A program made the translations under genes and the position numbers. A stretch of 64,000 bases of DNA from the NCBI GenBank assembly GCA_963823105.1, contig CAWGKC010000017.1:496001-560000 (forward strand), written 5' to 3'. Every line of letters begins with the position of its first letter. Position 1 is the stretch's first letter. Positions 36,298 to 44,158 of this stretch are shown here, piece after piece. The DNA comes from JAJYKC01 sp963823105 (GTDB lineage: Bacteria; Acidobacteriota; Terriglobia; Bryobacterales; Bryobacteraceae). Below the pieces are notes generated by a model. The model was given only the letters and a program-made list of their open reading frames with translations. It did not search any database and had not been told where the DNA came from.

Positions 36298-38128
36298 ATC
36301 GCAATCCTATTTCGAATCCGTCGTCAAACTCGATCTGGTGGCCCGGCTCAAGACGCTGGAGTCGCGCGCTCAACGCAAAGGCATAGAAGCCCTGGACCCT
36401 TCGAAGAACCGCCTCATCGCCATCGGCATGGAACTGGACTCATCCGGGCAAAAGGTCAAGAAGGATCACTATGGCGTTTTCAACCTCGCCTGGCAAGCCG
36501 CGCGCCATCCGGAGTGGGCGGAACAGATTCGCCTGGAAGTCGACGCGCTTCGTAACGCCATCCGTCAGGCTCACGGCGCGCCCCTTCAATTTCTGATTTG
36601 GGCGGGCATGGGCGGCTCGGCCGAAGACAAGCACATGTATCAGGCCTTGGGATTGCTAAAGGGGCGCCCGCGCTGTTACGTGCTGGATTCGACCGACCCC
36701 GCCAAGCTTAAGCACATTCTCGAAGACATCCAGCGCCGCTCCAAACTCGACGTGGCGGCGGCGCTGCGCCGCACGCTGGTCGTTGGAATGGCCATGGGCA
36801 TGACCTCGTACGAACCGGTGGTCAATCTGGAACGGCTCGCCGCGCTTTACGACCGGCACGGCATCGACTCCCACGCGAACTTCATCTACCTGACCGTGCC
36901 CGGATCGCTTCTCGACCAGTTCGCCGCTCCTCGCGGTTACCGCCGCGTCGAGCTTCAACTCGACCGGGCCAACTCCACCGCCGGCCGCCACTTCAGCCCT
37001 CTCACCCGAGGCAGCCTCTACCCATTGGAACTTTGCGGCGCGCCACTTGACGCCTGGATCGCCGCCACCGATCTCACGCGGCAAGATATCGCCACGGCGT
37101 GGCGGCTCTCGGCATTTCTTCACGCCCAAATCGGCGCGGGCCGCGACAAGGTAACGCTGATGCTCCCCAAAGTCTGGACCGGCGCCGCGTTGTGGACCAA
37201 GCAGGAGTTCGAGGAAAGTCTCGGCAAGAGCGAAGCCTGGGGAATCAAAATCGTCATCGGCGAAAAGATCCGCATCACCAACTACAAATCGCCGCGCGAA
37301 GCCGCGCAGGACCGGGTCTTCCTATCCATCCACCACCAGGGCGATGCGGCCGAATCGCGCGCGAAGGCCGCCTCGCTTCGCCGCGCCGGTTATCCTCTCG
37401 CCACCCTCACCCTCCCCCGCTCGACCGTTCTTTCGCGTTATATGCAGTTCATCCACTACGCCGTCTTTGGCCTGGCGTGGCTGCGCGACACGAACTTCGT
37501 CACTCAGCCTGGCGTCGAACTCTACAAAGCCATCGCCAACCGACTCTATGCGGACGCATTGAAAAACGGAGGTATCGAGAAAACCGCCGCCTGGACCGCG
37601 CGCCTCGCCTCGCCGCGGCAATCCAAATGGCGCGCACGGGTCACGCTGCATCACAACGGCGTCAACGCCTCCGGGCGCACCGCTCCGCGCATTTACGCCG
37701 AACTCCTTGGCGCCGCGCTCATGGCCGGAGCCGGTTATGCCGAGCTGACCTTCTTCGGCGATACTCGTTATTCGCCCAAAGGCCACTCCCTCCTTCTGAC
37801 GCTCAACCGCGCCGCCGAGGCGCTTTTCCGCGCCAAGGCCAAGATCCCCGTCGACATCTACGAAGGGCCGGCGATGAATCACTCCTATCATGAGATGATC
37901 ATTGGACACGGCCGCTGCTTCTCGACGATCCTGCTGGCCGAATCCGTCGAACAGTCGCGCGAAGTCGACTACCCGTCCGATTACCACCGCGCCCAGTTCT
38001 TGGCGACGATCCAGGCGCTCGAGGATCGCGGCCGCGCTGTCACCGCCATCACCCTAAAGGATCTGGAAGCGCCCACGCTGGACGCTCTGGAGGAATTCTT
38101 TCACCAGGCCGCCGCCAGCTTACACTAG
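36260..38128 (+). CDS. Divergent phosphoglucose isomerase-like (SIS fold) protein
   Basis: A 622-residue protein related to the isomerase half of the tal/pgi fusion at 10.9 kb: FLIWAGMGGSAEDKHM and YVLDSTDPAKLKHI align with LLLGMGGSSLCPE and ILDSTDPAQVRAI there. The sugar-phosphate loop SSKSGST of true isomerases is replaced by GMAMGMTS, and the C-terminal 180 residues are unusual (EGPAMNHSYHEMIIGHGRCF). It may be an isomerase of another substrate or a non-catalytic SIS protein. It overlaps hyuB by 38 bases, so the two are probably co-expressed. Confidence 0.7.
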   Translation: MDLSLHLLNDKPESQSYFESVVKLDLVARLKTLESRAQRKGIEALDPSKNRLIAIGMELDSSGQKVKKDHYGVFNLAWQAARHPEWAEQIRLEVDALRNAIRQAHGAPLQFLIWAGMGGSAEDKHMYQALGLLKGRPRCYVLDSTDPAKLKHILEDIQRRSKLDVAAALRRTLVVGMAMGMTSYEPVVNLERLAALYDRHGIDSHANFIYLTVPGSLLDQFAAPRGYRRVELQLDRANSTAGRHFSPLTRGSLYPLELCGAPLDAWIAATDLTRQDIATAWRLSAFLHAQIGAGRDKVTLMLPKVWTGAALWTKQEFEESLGKSEAWGIKIVIGEKIRITNYKSPREAAQDRVFLSIHHQGDAAESRAKAASLRRAGYPLATLTLPRSTVLSRYMQFIHYAVFGLAWLRDTNFVTQPGVELYKAIANRLYADALKNGGIEKTAAWTARLASPRQSKWRARVTLHHNGVNASGRTAPRIYAELLGAALMAGAGYAELTFFGDTRYSPKGHSLLLTLNRAAEALFRAKAKIPVDIYEGPAMNHSYHEMIIGHGRCFSTILLAESVEQSREVDYPSDYHRAQFLATIQALEDRGRAVTAITLKDLEAPTLDALEEFFHQAAASLH

Positions 38129-38177
38129 AGTTTGATCCGCTCGCCTCCGGCCGCGCGCCGAGAGCGATCCTTCACGA

Positions 38178-38321
38178 ATGGCAAAATTCAAACCTAAAAA
38201 AGACAAGGCCACGCCCGCCCCGTCCAATCGCGCGGCCATCCCTTGTCTTGTCCTTGTCCTGGCCGGCATTCTTTTGCTCGGCCTTCTTTTCTACGCCACC
38301 ATCCAATCGAGCGGATCATGA
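38178..38321 (+). CDS. Small single-pass membrane protein (47 residues) coupled to rph
   Basis: ATG 38178 opens a short reading frame with a Lys-rich N-terminus (MAKFKPKKDKATPAP) followed by one hydrophobic helix (CLVLVLAGILLLGLLFYAT). It ends in TGA that overlaps the ATG of rph (ATGA), typical of translational coupling. The positive-inside arrangement predicts an N-in, C-out topology. Function unknown. Confidence 0.55.
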   Translation: MAKFKPKKDKATPAPSNRAAIPCLVLVLAGILLLGLLFYATIQSSGS

Positions 38322-39037
38322 GAATCGACGAGCGTCGAGCGGACGAAATGCGGCCGGTGCGCATCGAAACCAACTACCTCAAAACGGCCGAAGGTTCGGC
38401 GCTCATCGAAGTCGGCGACACGCGCGTCCTCTGCGCCGCCTCCGTCGAGGACTCCGTTCCCGCGTTTCTCCGCGGAGGAGGGTTGGGCTGGGTAACCGCA
38501 GAATATTCCATGCTCCCTCGCGCCACTTCCACTCGCACGCCGCGCGAGATTGTCAAAGGCCGGCCGTCCGGCCGCACCATGGAGATCCAGCGCCTCATCG
38601 GACGCTCGCTCCGCGCGGTCGTCGATCGAAAGGCGCTCGGCGAGCGCAGCGTCGTCGTCGATTGCGATGTGCTCCAAGCCGACGGAGGCACCCGCACCGC
38701 CAGCGTGACGGGAGCTTTTGTCGCGCTCTCCATCGCCCTGAACAAACTGCTGAAACGCGGCGCCCTCAAAACGAACCCGCTGCTCGATCATGTCGCCGCA
38801 ACCAGCGTCGGCATCGCCGGCGGCGTCCCTTTGCTCGATCTTTGTTATGAGGAGGACTCGGAAGCCGAAGTGGACATGAACGTCGTCATGACCGGAGCCG
38901 GGCGCTTCATCGAGTTGCAAGCCACCGCCGAAAAGACTCCGTTCGACGACGACCAACTGTCGCGGCTACTCTCCCTCGGCCGGCAAGGCGTCCGCGATTT
39001 GATCGACATCCAGAAACGCGCGATCGCCGCTCCGTGA
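38318..39037 (+). CDS. rph: Ribonuclease PH
   Basis: The 239-residue phosphorolytic exonuclease trims tRNA 3' ends. Family features: MRIDERRADEMRPVRIETNYL, SALIEVGDTRVLCAASVE, GRPSGRTMEIQRLIGRSLRAVVD and DCDVLQADGGTRTASVTGAFVAL. I chose ATG 38318, which matches the family start exactly; an upstream start at 38243 adds 25 residues without similarity. Its stop overlaps the GTG start of rdgB, a pairing found in many bacteria. Confidence 0.96.
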   Translation: MRIDERRADEMRPVRIETNYLKTAEGSALIEVGDTRVLCAASVEDSVPAFLRGGGLGWVTAEYSMLPRATSTRTPREIVKGRPSGRTMEIQRLIGRSLRAVVDRKALGERSVVVDCDVLQADGGTRTASVTGAFVALSIALNKLLKRGALKTNPLLDHVAATSVGIAGGVPLLDLCYEEDSEAEVDMNVVMTGAGRFIELQATAEKTPFDDDQLSRLLSLGRQGVRDLIDIQKRAIAAP

Positions 39038-39618
39038 CTCTCTACTGCGCTACAAGCAATGCCGGCAAGCTCCGCGAATTTCGAAGGACGATTCGCGAGC
39101 CGTTCATTCTTGAAACGCTGCCCGGCCTCGAATCGATAGAGCCATGTGAGGAAACCGGGGCCACGTTTGAGGAAAACGCCGTCCAGAAGGCCATCTATTA
39201 TTCGAAGGGCTTCGACGGCCTACTCTTTGCCGAGGACTCCGGACTCGAAGTGGAAGCTCTCAACGGCTCGCCCGGCGTTTATTCCGCTCGCTTCGCCGGT
39301 CCGGGGGCGACCGACGAAGCTAACAATGTTCGACTGCTCGAAAAAATGCGCGGCGAAACGAATCGCCGCGCGCGTTACGTCGCCGTCGCCGCCCTGGCCC
39401 GCAACGGCGCCGTCATCGCCACATTTCGGGGCGAGGCAAAAGGGCGGATCGTCGAAGCGCCCCGAGGCGCGAATGGCTTCGGTTACGATCCGCTCTTTTA
39501 CTTTCCTCCGTTCGCCTCCACCTTCGCCGAGGCGCCACTCGATCAAAAACTCGCCGTGAGCCATCGCACGCAGGCTCTCTCGGCGATGCTCGCCTTTTTA
39601 CAATCGCGCGAGTTGTAA
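39034..39618 (+). CDS. rdgB: XTP/dITP pyrophosphatase (RdgB/HAM1 family)
   Basis: The 194-residue enzyme hydrolyses non-canonical purine nucleotides (dITP, XTP) to keep them out of DNA. It has the N-terminal signature YCATSNAGKLREF, the metal region FAEDSGLEVEALNGSPGVYSARFAG and GFGYDPLFYFP. The GTG start overlaps the rph stop by four bases. It converges with a small secreted protein gene 7 bases away. Confidence 0.95.
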   Translation: MTLYCATSNAGKLREFRRTIREPFILETLPGLESIEPCEETGATFEENAVQKAIYYSKGFDGLLFAEDSGLEVEALNGSPGVYSARFAGPGATDEANNVRLLEKMRGETNRRARYVAVAALARNGAVIATFRGEAKGRIVEAPRGANGFGYDPLFYFPPFASTFAEAPLDQKLAVSHRTQALSAMLAFLQSREL

Positions 39619-39625
39619 ACCCGTC

Positions 39626-39988
39626 TTAGTTGGAGCCGCTGGGCGCTTCGCCGGTCTTCTTCGCAGCTTGAACCGGGGCATCACCGAAGATCAACTTCGT
39701 CGTGGTACCGGCCAGCCGAATCTCCTGCGGTTGGTTGGAATCCTCGTTAACGCTAACCGTGGTCGACAGGAACTTCTGGGTTCCCTGCTGAACCCGGACG
39801 GGGACTTCGACGATTTTCTTGCCCTGTTTGAAAACGACCGTGTTGTCGGCAACTTCGAGTTTGCATTCACCCGCCTTCAGATCGATCCCGTTCACGGAAA
39901 TCGGTTTGTAGAGCTCGACGCGATAGCTATTGGCGGCAAATGCCGCCGTTGCGCCGAAGAGAACTGTCGCAAGTAGTACTTTTTTCAT
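39626..39988 (-). CDS. Small secreted protein of unknown function
   Basis: A 120-residue protein with a Sec signal peptide (MKKVLLATVLFGATAAFA). The mature part is beta-rich and soluble (SYRVELYKPISVNGIDLKAGECKL), a pattern common in small exported proteins of Acidobacteria. An AAGGA motif precedes the start. It is transcribed alone, divergent from the Tat-type PLP enzyme, across a 197-base gap holding candidate promoters and repeats. Confidence 0.72.
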   Translation of the reverse strand: MKKVLLATVLFGATAAFAANSYRVELYKPISVNGIDLKAGECKLEVADNTVVFKQGKKIVEVPVRVQQGTQKFLSTTVSVNEDSNQPQEIRLAGTTTKLIFGDAPVQAAKKTGEAPSGSN

Positions 39989-40026
39989 GGGTGAATCCTT
40001 GGGTCCCGATCAATAGGGACACTACA

Positions 40027-40055
40027 ATGTTAACCCGTTTGCCCGTCGATGTAAA
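40027..40055 (-). promoter_or_regulatory. Candidate promoter for the secreted protein gene at 39626-39988
   Basis: On the minus strand TTTACA (40050-40055) and TAACAT (40027-40032) are separated by exactly 17 bases, close to a sigma-70 consensus. A short hairpin (GTCCC at 40003, GGGAC at 40016) lies in the leader. Confidence 0.4.
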
Positions 40056-40082
40056 CCTTCAGAATCAATGAGTTATAAGAAT

Positions 40083-40137
40083 TCAACCGTTAATCAACCG
40101 TTGTTTTTTGGGTTCGGACGATTTCGACAAACGGTTG
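40083..40137. promoter_or_regulatory. Cluster of three CAACCGTT sites (candidate operator)
   Basis: TCAACCGTT occurs at 40083-40091 and again at 40094-40102, an 11-base direct spacing. A third copy, inverted (AACGGTTG), lies at 40130-40137 and touches the candidate -35 box of the PLP enzyme promoter. The spacing of one helical turn suggests tandem binding by one regulator on the divergent intergenic region; the regulator is not identified. Confidence 0.45.
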
Positions 40138-40162
40138 CGCCGGCGGGAAGAACTGATATTGT
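40135..40162 (+). promoter_or_regulatory. Candidate promoter for the Tat-type PLP enzyme gene
   Basis: TTGCGC (40135-40140) and TATTGT (40157-40162) are separated by 16 bases; GAGGAG at 40173-40178 precedes the ATG at 40186. The inverted CAACCGTT copy overlaps the -35. Confidence 0.35.
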
Positions 40163-40185
40163 AATGTTTCACGAGGAGAACGAAC

Positions 40186-41466
40186 ATGATCGACACGCGC
40201 ACGCGCCGGAGCTTTTTCACATGGGCGCGGAATCTGGCCGGGGCGGGCGGGGCGGCCGCACTGGCTTTTCCGTCGGTTGCTGGTACGGTCGCCAAAGAGG
40301 CCGCCGGCCATGCGGGCGAGGACTATTACGAGAAACTCGGCGTAACGAAGATCATCAACGCCGCCGGGACCTACACGACGCTGACCGCTTCCACCATGCC
40401 TCCCGTGGTTCAAGCCGCCGTCGCCCGCGCCGCGAAACACCCCGTCCGTTTGCTGGAACTCCAAAAAGCCGCCGGCGAATACCTCGCCAAACGCTTGCAG
40501 TGTGAAGCGGCTGTGGTCACCGCCGGGGCCGCGTCGGCTCTTACCCTTGGGACCGCCGGGTGTCTCACCGTCGCCAACAAAGTTTCAACCCGCGAGATTC
40601 CCACCGCCATGGATGGCTTGAAGAACGAAGTTGTCGTTCAGAAGGCGCACCGTTACGAGTACGACCACGCCCTGCTCAACTGCGGCATCCGCTTCGTCGA
40701 AGTGGAGTCGATGGAGGAGTACCAAAGCGCCTTCACGCCGCGCACGGCCATGGCCCACTTTTTCAATGCCGCCGAAGAAGGCCGGATCGGCCGTGAAGAT
40801 TGGATCCGTGTAGCTCACGAGCACGGCGTTCCCTGCTTCAACGACGCGGCCGCCGACGTGCCACCCGTTTCGAATCTTTGGAACTACACCAAAATGGGCT
40901 TCGATCTCGTCACTTTTTCCGGTGGAAAAGGCATGCGCGGTCCACAGAACGCCGGGTTGCTTCTTGGGAGGAAAGATCTCATCGCCGCCGCCGCCGAAAA
41001 CAACAGCCCCTACTCAAACACTGTCGGGCGCGGCATGAAAGTCGCTAAGGAACAGATCGTCGGCATGGTGGCCGCCGTCGATTGGTTTCTCTCCCAGTCC
41101 GACGAGGGAATGGAGGCCGAATTCCGCAGCCGAGCCGATCGCATCGCCGCTCGTCTGAAAAACATCCCGTCACTGGAAGCCAAAATCTTCGTCCCGCCCG
41201 TCGCCAACCACATCCCGCATCTGCTGCTGCACTACGATCAAACCCGCGTGCATATCACTCCTCATGAAGTCGCGCACCAATTGCGCCACGGCTCGCCCAG
41301 CATCGAACTGAATCCCGCCACCGGAACGAAGGAAGCGAGCGCCGGATTGCCCGCCGACGGCAATAGCATCGTCGTCGGAGTGTGGATGTTGGAGCCGGGC
41401 GAGGACCGCATCGTCGCCGATCGCCTGCACGAGGTTTTATCGAAAGCCTCGAAGCCGTCGGCCTGA
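40186..41466 (+). CDS. Tat-exported SelA/DgaE-like PLP-dependent enzyme
   Basis: The 426-residue protein opens with a twin-arginine signal (RRSFFTWARNLAGAGGAAAL), then has a fold-type I PLP domain like selenocysteine synthase SelA and D-glucosaminate-6-phosphate ammonia-lyase DgaE: NAAGTYTTLTASTMPP, the aspartate region CFNDAAADVPPV, and the Schiff-base Lys in TFSGGKGMRGPQNAGLLLG. No selenocysteine role is expected. Family members eliminate ammonia from amino-sugar acids or D-amino acids. A Tat signal on a PLP enzyme fits export after cofactor insertion. A Tat-type PIG-L deacetylase follows 3 bases later. A paralog lies at 60135. Confidence 0.85.
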   Translation: MIDTRTRRSFFTWARNLAGAGGAAALAFPSVAGTVAKEAAGHAGEDYYEKLGVTKIINAAGTYTTLTASTMPPVVQAAVARAAKHPVRLLELQKAAGEYLAKRLQCEAAVVTAGAASALTLGTAGCLTVANKVSTREIPTAMDGLKNEVVVQKAHRYEYDHALLNCGIRFVEVESMEEYQSAFTPRTAMAHFFNAAEEGRIGREDWIRVAHEHGVPCFNDAAADVPPVSNLWNYTKMGFDLVTFSGGKGMRGPQNAGLLLGRKDLIAAAAENNSPYSNTVGRGMKVAKEQIVGMVAAVDWFLSQSDEGMEAEFRSRADRIAARLKNIPSLEAKIFVPPVANHIPHLLLHYDQTRVHITPHEVAHQLRHGSPSIELNPATGTKEASAGLPADGNSIVVGVWMLEPGEDRIVADRLHEVLSKASKPSA

Positions 41467-41469
41467 GCC

Positions 41470-42432
41470 ATGGCGGACATCGAGCGGCGTGGATTCCTCG
41501 GCGGCGCGGTTGCCGGAGCGCTGTCCGGCGGGTTGGCCAATGCACAGACCGCGGCGCCGGCCCCTTCATCGGGTCTGGTCGTCGAACGGGCGGCCGAAGG
41601 TACGCCCCATCGCGGCAAAACGTTGGCGCTGATCGCGCCGCATCTGGATGACGGTCCTATTTTCGCTGGAGGAACGATCGCGAAACTTCTGCGCGAAGGC
41701 TACTCCGGCTATTTCATCCGCACCAGCAACGACGAAAAGGACTCGTATTCGTCCAGTTTGGGGGAAACCGTGCTGGCGAACGAGCGCGACGTCGCCGCGT
41801 TCGTCAAAACCATGGGCCTGGTGCGCCACTTCGATTTGAGTTATCGCAATCATCGCATGGACGACGTCGCCCGCACGGAACTCCGCGGTCGGCTAATCTT
41901 TCTTTTTCGCCTGTTGAAAGTGGATACCGTTTTCAGTTACGACCCGTGGGGTCACTATGAAGAGAACCCCGATCATTACGTAACCGCCCAAGCGGTGGAA
42001 GCGGCCTGCTGGATGGCTGGAGGAAAGCTGGACTTTCCCGAACACTTCGCCGCCGGTCATAAGCCGCGATCGGTCTCGGAGAAGTACTATTTCGCCCGCG
42101 GGCCGCAACTGGTGAATCGCGTGGTCGATATCGCCCCGCTGATGGAGATCAAACTCGCCGCCATTCGGAGTTGCCGGACGATGATTACGCACATGGTGAA
42201 GGATCTGAACGAATCCCTCGCCGCGCGAAAGGTCCGGATTCCGGCGCTGTCGGGACCGGAGGCGGCGGCCAACGACGAATTTGTCCGCGCCGCCTTCGAA
42301 GCCCGCGACAAGACCGTCGGCGAAAGACACGGATTAGCCTACGCCGAGGAGTTCCACTACATCGGCCCGGACCGGTCGCTCGACGATTACATCGCCCGCA
42401 ACGCCGTACCGCTTGGCGCCGCGGCCCCTTAA
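41470..42432 (+). CDS. Tat-exported PIG-L/LmbE family deacetylase
   Basis: A 320-residue protein with a twin-arginine signal (ERRGFLGGAVAGALSGGLANAQ) and the LmbE fold. The zinc motif is PHLDD rather than the more usual HPDD, with a downstream metal segment ENPDHYVTAQAVE, so the site looks intact. Known family members deacetylate GlcNAc-containing substrates. Only 3 bases separate it from the PLP lyase-like gene, suggesting that a deacetylated amino sugar feeds that enzyme (inference). It converges on the dipeptidase gene, overlapping by 4 bases. Confidence 0.85.
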   Translation: MADIERRGFLGGAVAGALSGGLANAQTAAPAPSSGLVVERAAEGTPHRGKTLALIAPHLDDGPIFAGGTIAKLLREGYSGYFIRTSNDEKDSYSSSLGETVLANERDVAAFVKTMGLVRHFDLSYRNHRMDDVARTELRGRLIFLFRLLKVDTVFSYDPWGHYEENPDHYVTAQAVEAACWMAGGKLDFPEHFAAGHKPRSVSEKYYFARGPQLVNRVVDIAPLMEIKLAAIRSCRTMITHMVKDLNESLAARKVRIPALSGPEAAANDEFVRAAFEARDKTVGERHGLAYAEEFHYIGPDRSLDDYIARNAVPLGAAAP

Positions 42433-43583
42433 CGGGCCGCCGCCGTCAATCGTTTGCTCTCCGCTTCCACCGCCCGCATCACGCGCATCAGATTGCCCCC
42501 GTAAATCTTGCGGATATCCTCCGCGCTATACCCTTTTTCGAGCAAAGCCCGAGTCAGGTTCGGCCACTTCGATACATCCTCTAAGCCCCGCGGCGCGCAT
42601 TCGATGCCGTCGAAGTCGCTCCCGAGTCCCACCGCGTCGATCCCGCCCACCTTCACGGCATGGTCGATATGCGCCACAACGTCGGCGAGCGTCGCCGGAG
42701 GCATGTTCGATGGCACGCCTTCTTTCGACGGATGCGTTTCGTCGTACTCCAACGACTTTGGCGACAGAAACGCGCAGTAGAAGTTGATCTGCATCACCCC
42801 GCCTTTTTTGGCCAGCGCACGGATCATGTCGTCGGTCATATTGCGCGGCGCCGGATCCAGGGCGCGGCACGACGAATGCGATGCGATTGGTGGAGCGCTG
42901 CTGGTGGCGATCACGTCCCAGAAAGTCTTATCCGCCACGTGCGAAATGTCCACCATCATGCCCAGCCGGTTCATCTCATGAATCACCTGCTTGCCGAAGG
43001 GCGTCAGCCCGTCGTGATGCGCAACGCCCGCCGCGTTCATATCGCCGGAGGAATCCGCCCACCCGTTGGTATTGGTATGCGTCAGGGTCATGTACCGCAC
43101 GCCCAGCAGATAATAATCGCGCAGCAACCGCAGGCTGTCCTCGATCGCATGCCCGCCCTCGATGCCGAGCAGCGCCGCGATCTTTCCCTCTTTGTGTATC
43201 CGCTCGATGTCATCCGCAGTCAGCGCCAGCGCGAAGTCCTTCGGATGCCCGTCGATGATGTCGTGGCGGACCGTGTCGATCATCTCTAACGCCCGGCGCG
43301 CCGAGTGGTTGCCGTTTACATAACTTTTCGAGACGTATACAGCGAAGAACTGCGCGCCCATGCCGCCGGTGCGCATCCGCGCGATATCGGTCATCGTGGT
43401 TTTGTCGCCCGTGCCGCCGATGTCGTATCCATCGACCGTCCGGCTGGTGATGTCGTTATGCGTGTCGATCAACAACGCCGAACGATGCACGCGCGTCACC
43501 TCGGCGTCGGACACGGTCTTCGTCTGGCTCCATGCGAAAAGAGAGCCGAGCGCGGCGGCAACAAGCGCGAAAGGAATTTTCAT
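42429..43583 (-). CDS. Secreted membrane dipeptidase (peptidase M19 family)
   Basis: The 384-residue zinc hydrolase has a Sec signal (MKIPFALVAAALGSLFAWSQ) and renal-dipeptidase motifs: LLIDTHNDITSR (first zinc ligands), LLGIEGGHAIEDSL, LGMMVDISHVADKTFWDV, IASHSSCRAL and VGLGSDFDGIE. I chose ATG 43583; an earlier in-frame start adds 37 residues and no signal. M19 enzymes cleave dipeptides with D- or L-residues, which fits peptidoglycan or peptide salvage beside the deacetylase. Confidence 0.9.
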   Translation of the reverse strand: MKIPFALVAAALGSLFAWSQTKTVSDAEVTRVHRSALLIDTHNDITSRTVDGYDIGGTGDKTTMTDIARMRTGGMGAQFFAVYVSKSYVNGNHSARRALEMIDTVRHDIIDGHPKDFALALTADDIERIHKEGKIAALLGIEGGHAIEDSLRLLRDYYLLGVRYMTLTHTNTNGWADSSGDMNAAGVAHHDGLTPFGKQVIHEMNRLGMMVDISHVADKTFWDVIATSSAPPIASHSSCRALDPAPRNMTDDMIRALAKKGGVMQINFYCAFLSPKSLEYDETHPSKEGVPSNMPPATLADVVAHIDHAVKVGGIDAVGLGSDFDGIECAPRGLEDVSKWPNLTRALLEKGYSAEDIRKIYGGNLMRVMRAVEAESKRLTAAAR

Positions 43584-43627
43584 GGTTGAAACCCATGTTG
43601 CCACAACCCCGCGGCGCATCGCGGTTC

Positions 43628-44098
43628 TTAATACGCGCAGTGGCTCAATCCGCGCTTTTCGAGATACCGTTGGTGATACTCCTCGGCGCGCCAAAATTCC
43701 TTCGCCGGCACGATCTCGGTCACCACAGGCCGCCGCAGCCGCTTCGATTCGTCCAGCTTCTTTTTGGACTCCCGCGCCGCCTCCGCCTGCTCAGGCGTGT
43801 AGAAGAAGACGGCCGAACGATATTGACTTCCATGGTCCGGACCTTGCCGGTTCAGCGTCGTCGGATCGTGGTTTTCCCAAAAAACGTCCAGCAGCTTTTC
43901 GTATTCCACCACCGCCGGATCGTAAGTGACTTGCACCACCTCGGCGTGACCCGTGCGATCCGTGCAAACGTCCTTGTAAGTGGGATGTTCGAGCGATCCG
44001 CCCATGTAACCAACCGCCGCGTCCACCACGCCCGGCACGCGCCGGAATGTCTCCTCCACGCCCCAAAAACAGCCCGCGCCGAATGTCGCCGTCTCCAT
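43628..44098 (-). CDS. msrA: Peptide methionine sulfoxide reductase A
   Basis: The 156-residue enzyme reduces methionine-S-sulfoxide. It has the catalytic motif FGAGCFWGVEETFRRVPGV, the substrate region YDPAVVEYEKLLDVFWENHDPTT and QYRSAVFF. Only a compact domain is present, without MsrB fusion. No signal peptide is visible, so it is cytoplasmic. It is transcribed with the dipeptidase and the upstream membrane protein on the minus strand. Confidence 0.94.
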   Translation of the reverse strand: METATFGAGCFWGVEETFRRVPGVVDAAVGYMGGSLEHPTYKDVCTDRTGHAEVVQVTYDPAVVEYEKLLDVFWENHDPTTLNRQGPDHGSQYRSAVFFYTPEQAEAARESKKKLDESKRLRRPVVTEIVPAKEFWRAEEYHQRYLEKRGLSHCAY

Positions 44099-44158
44099 AG
44101 TGGCCCTCCGCTTCAGATGTAACAGGAAACGGCCGCGACTTCAACTTTGCCCGGGTGT

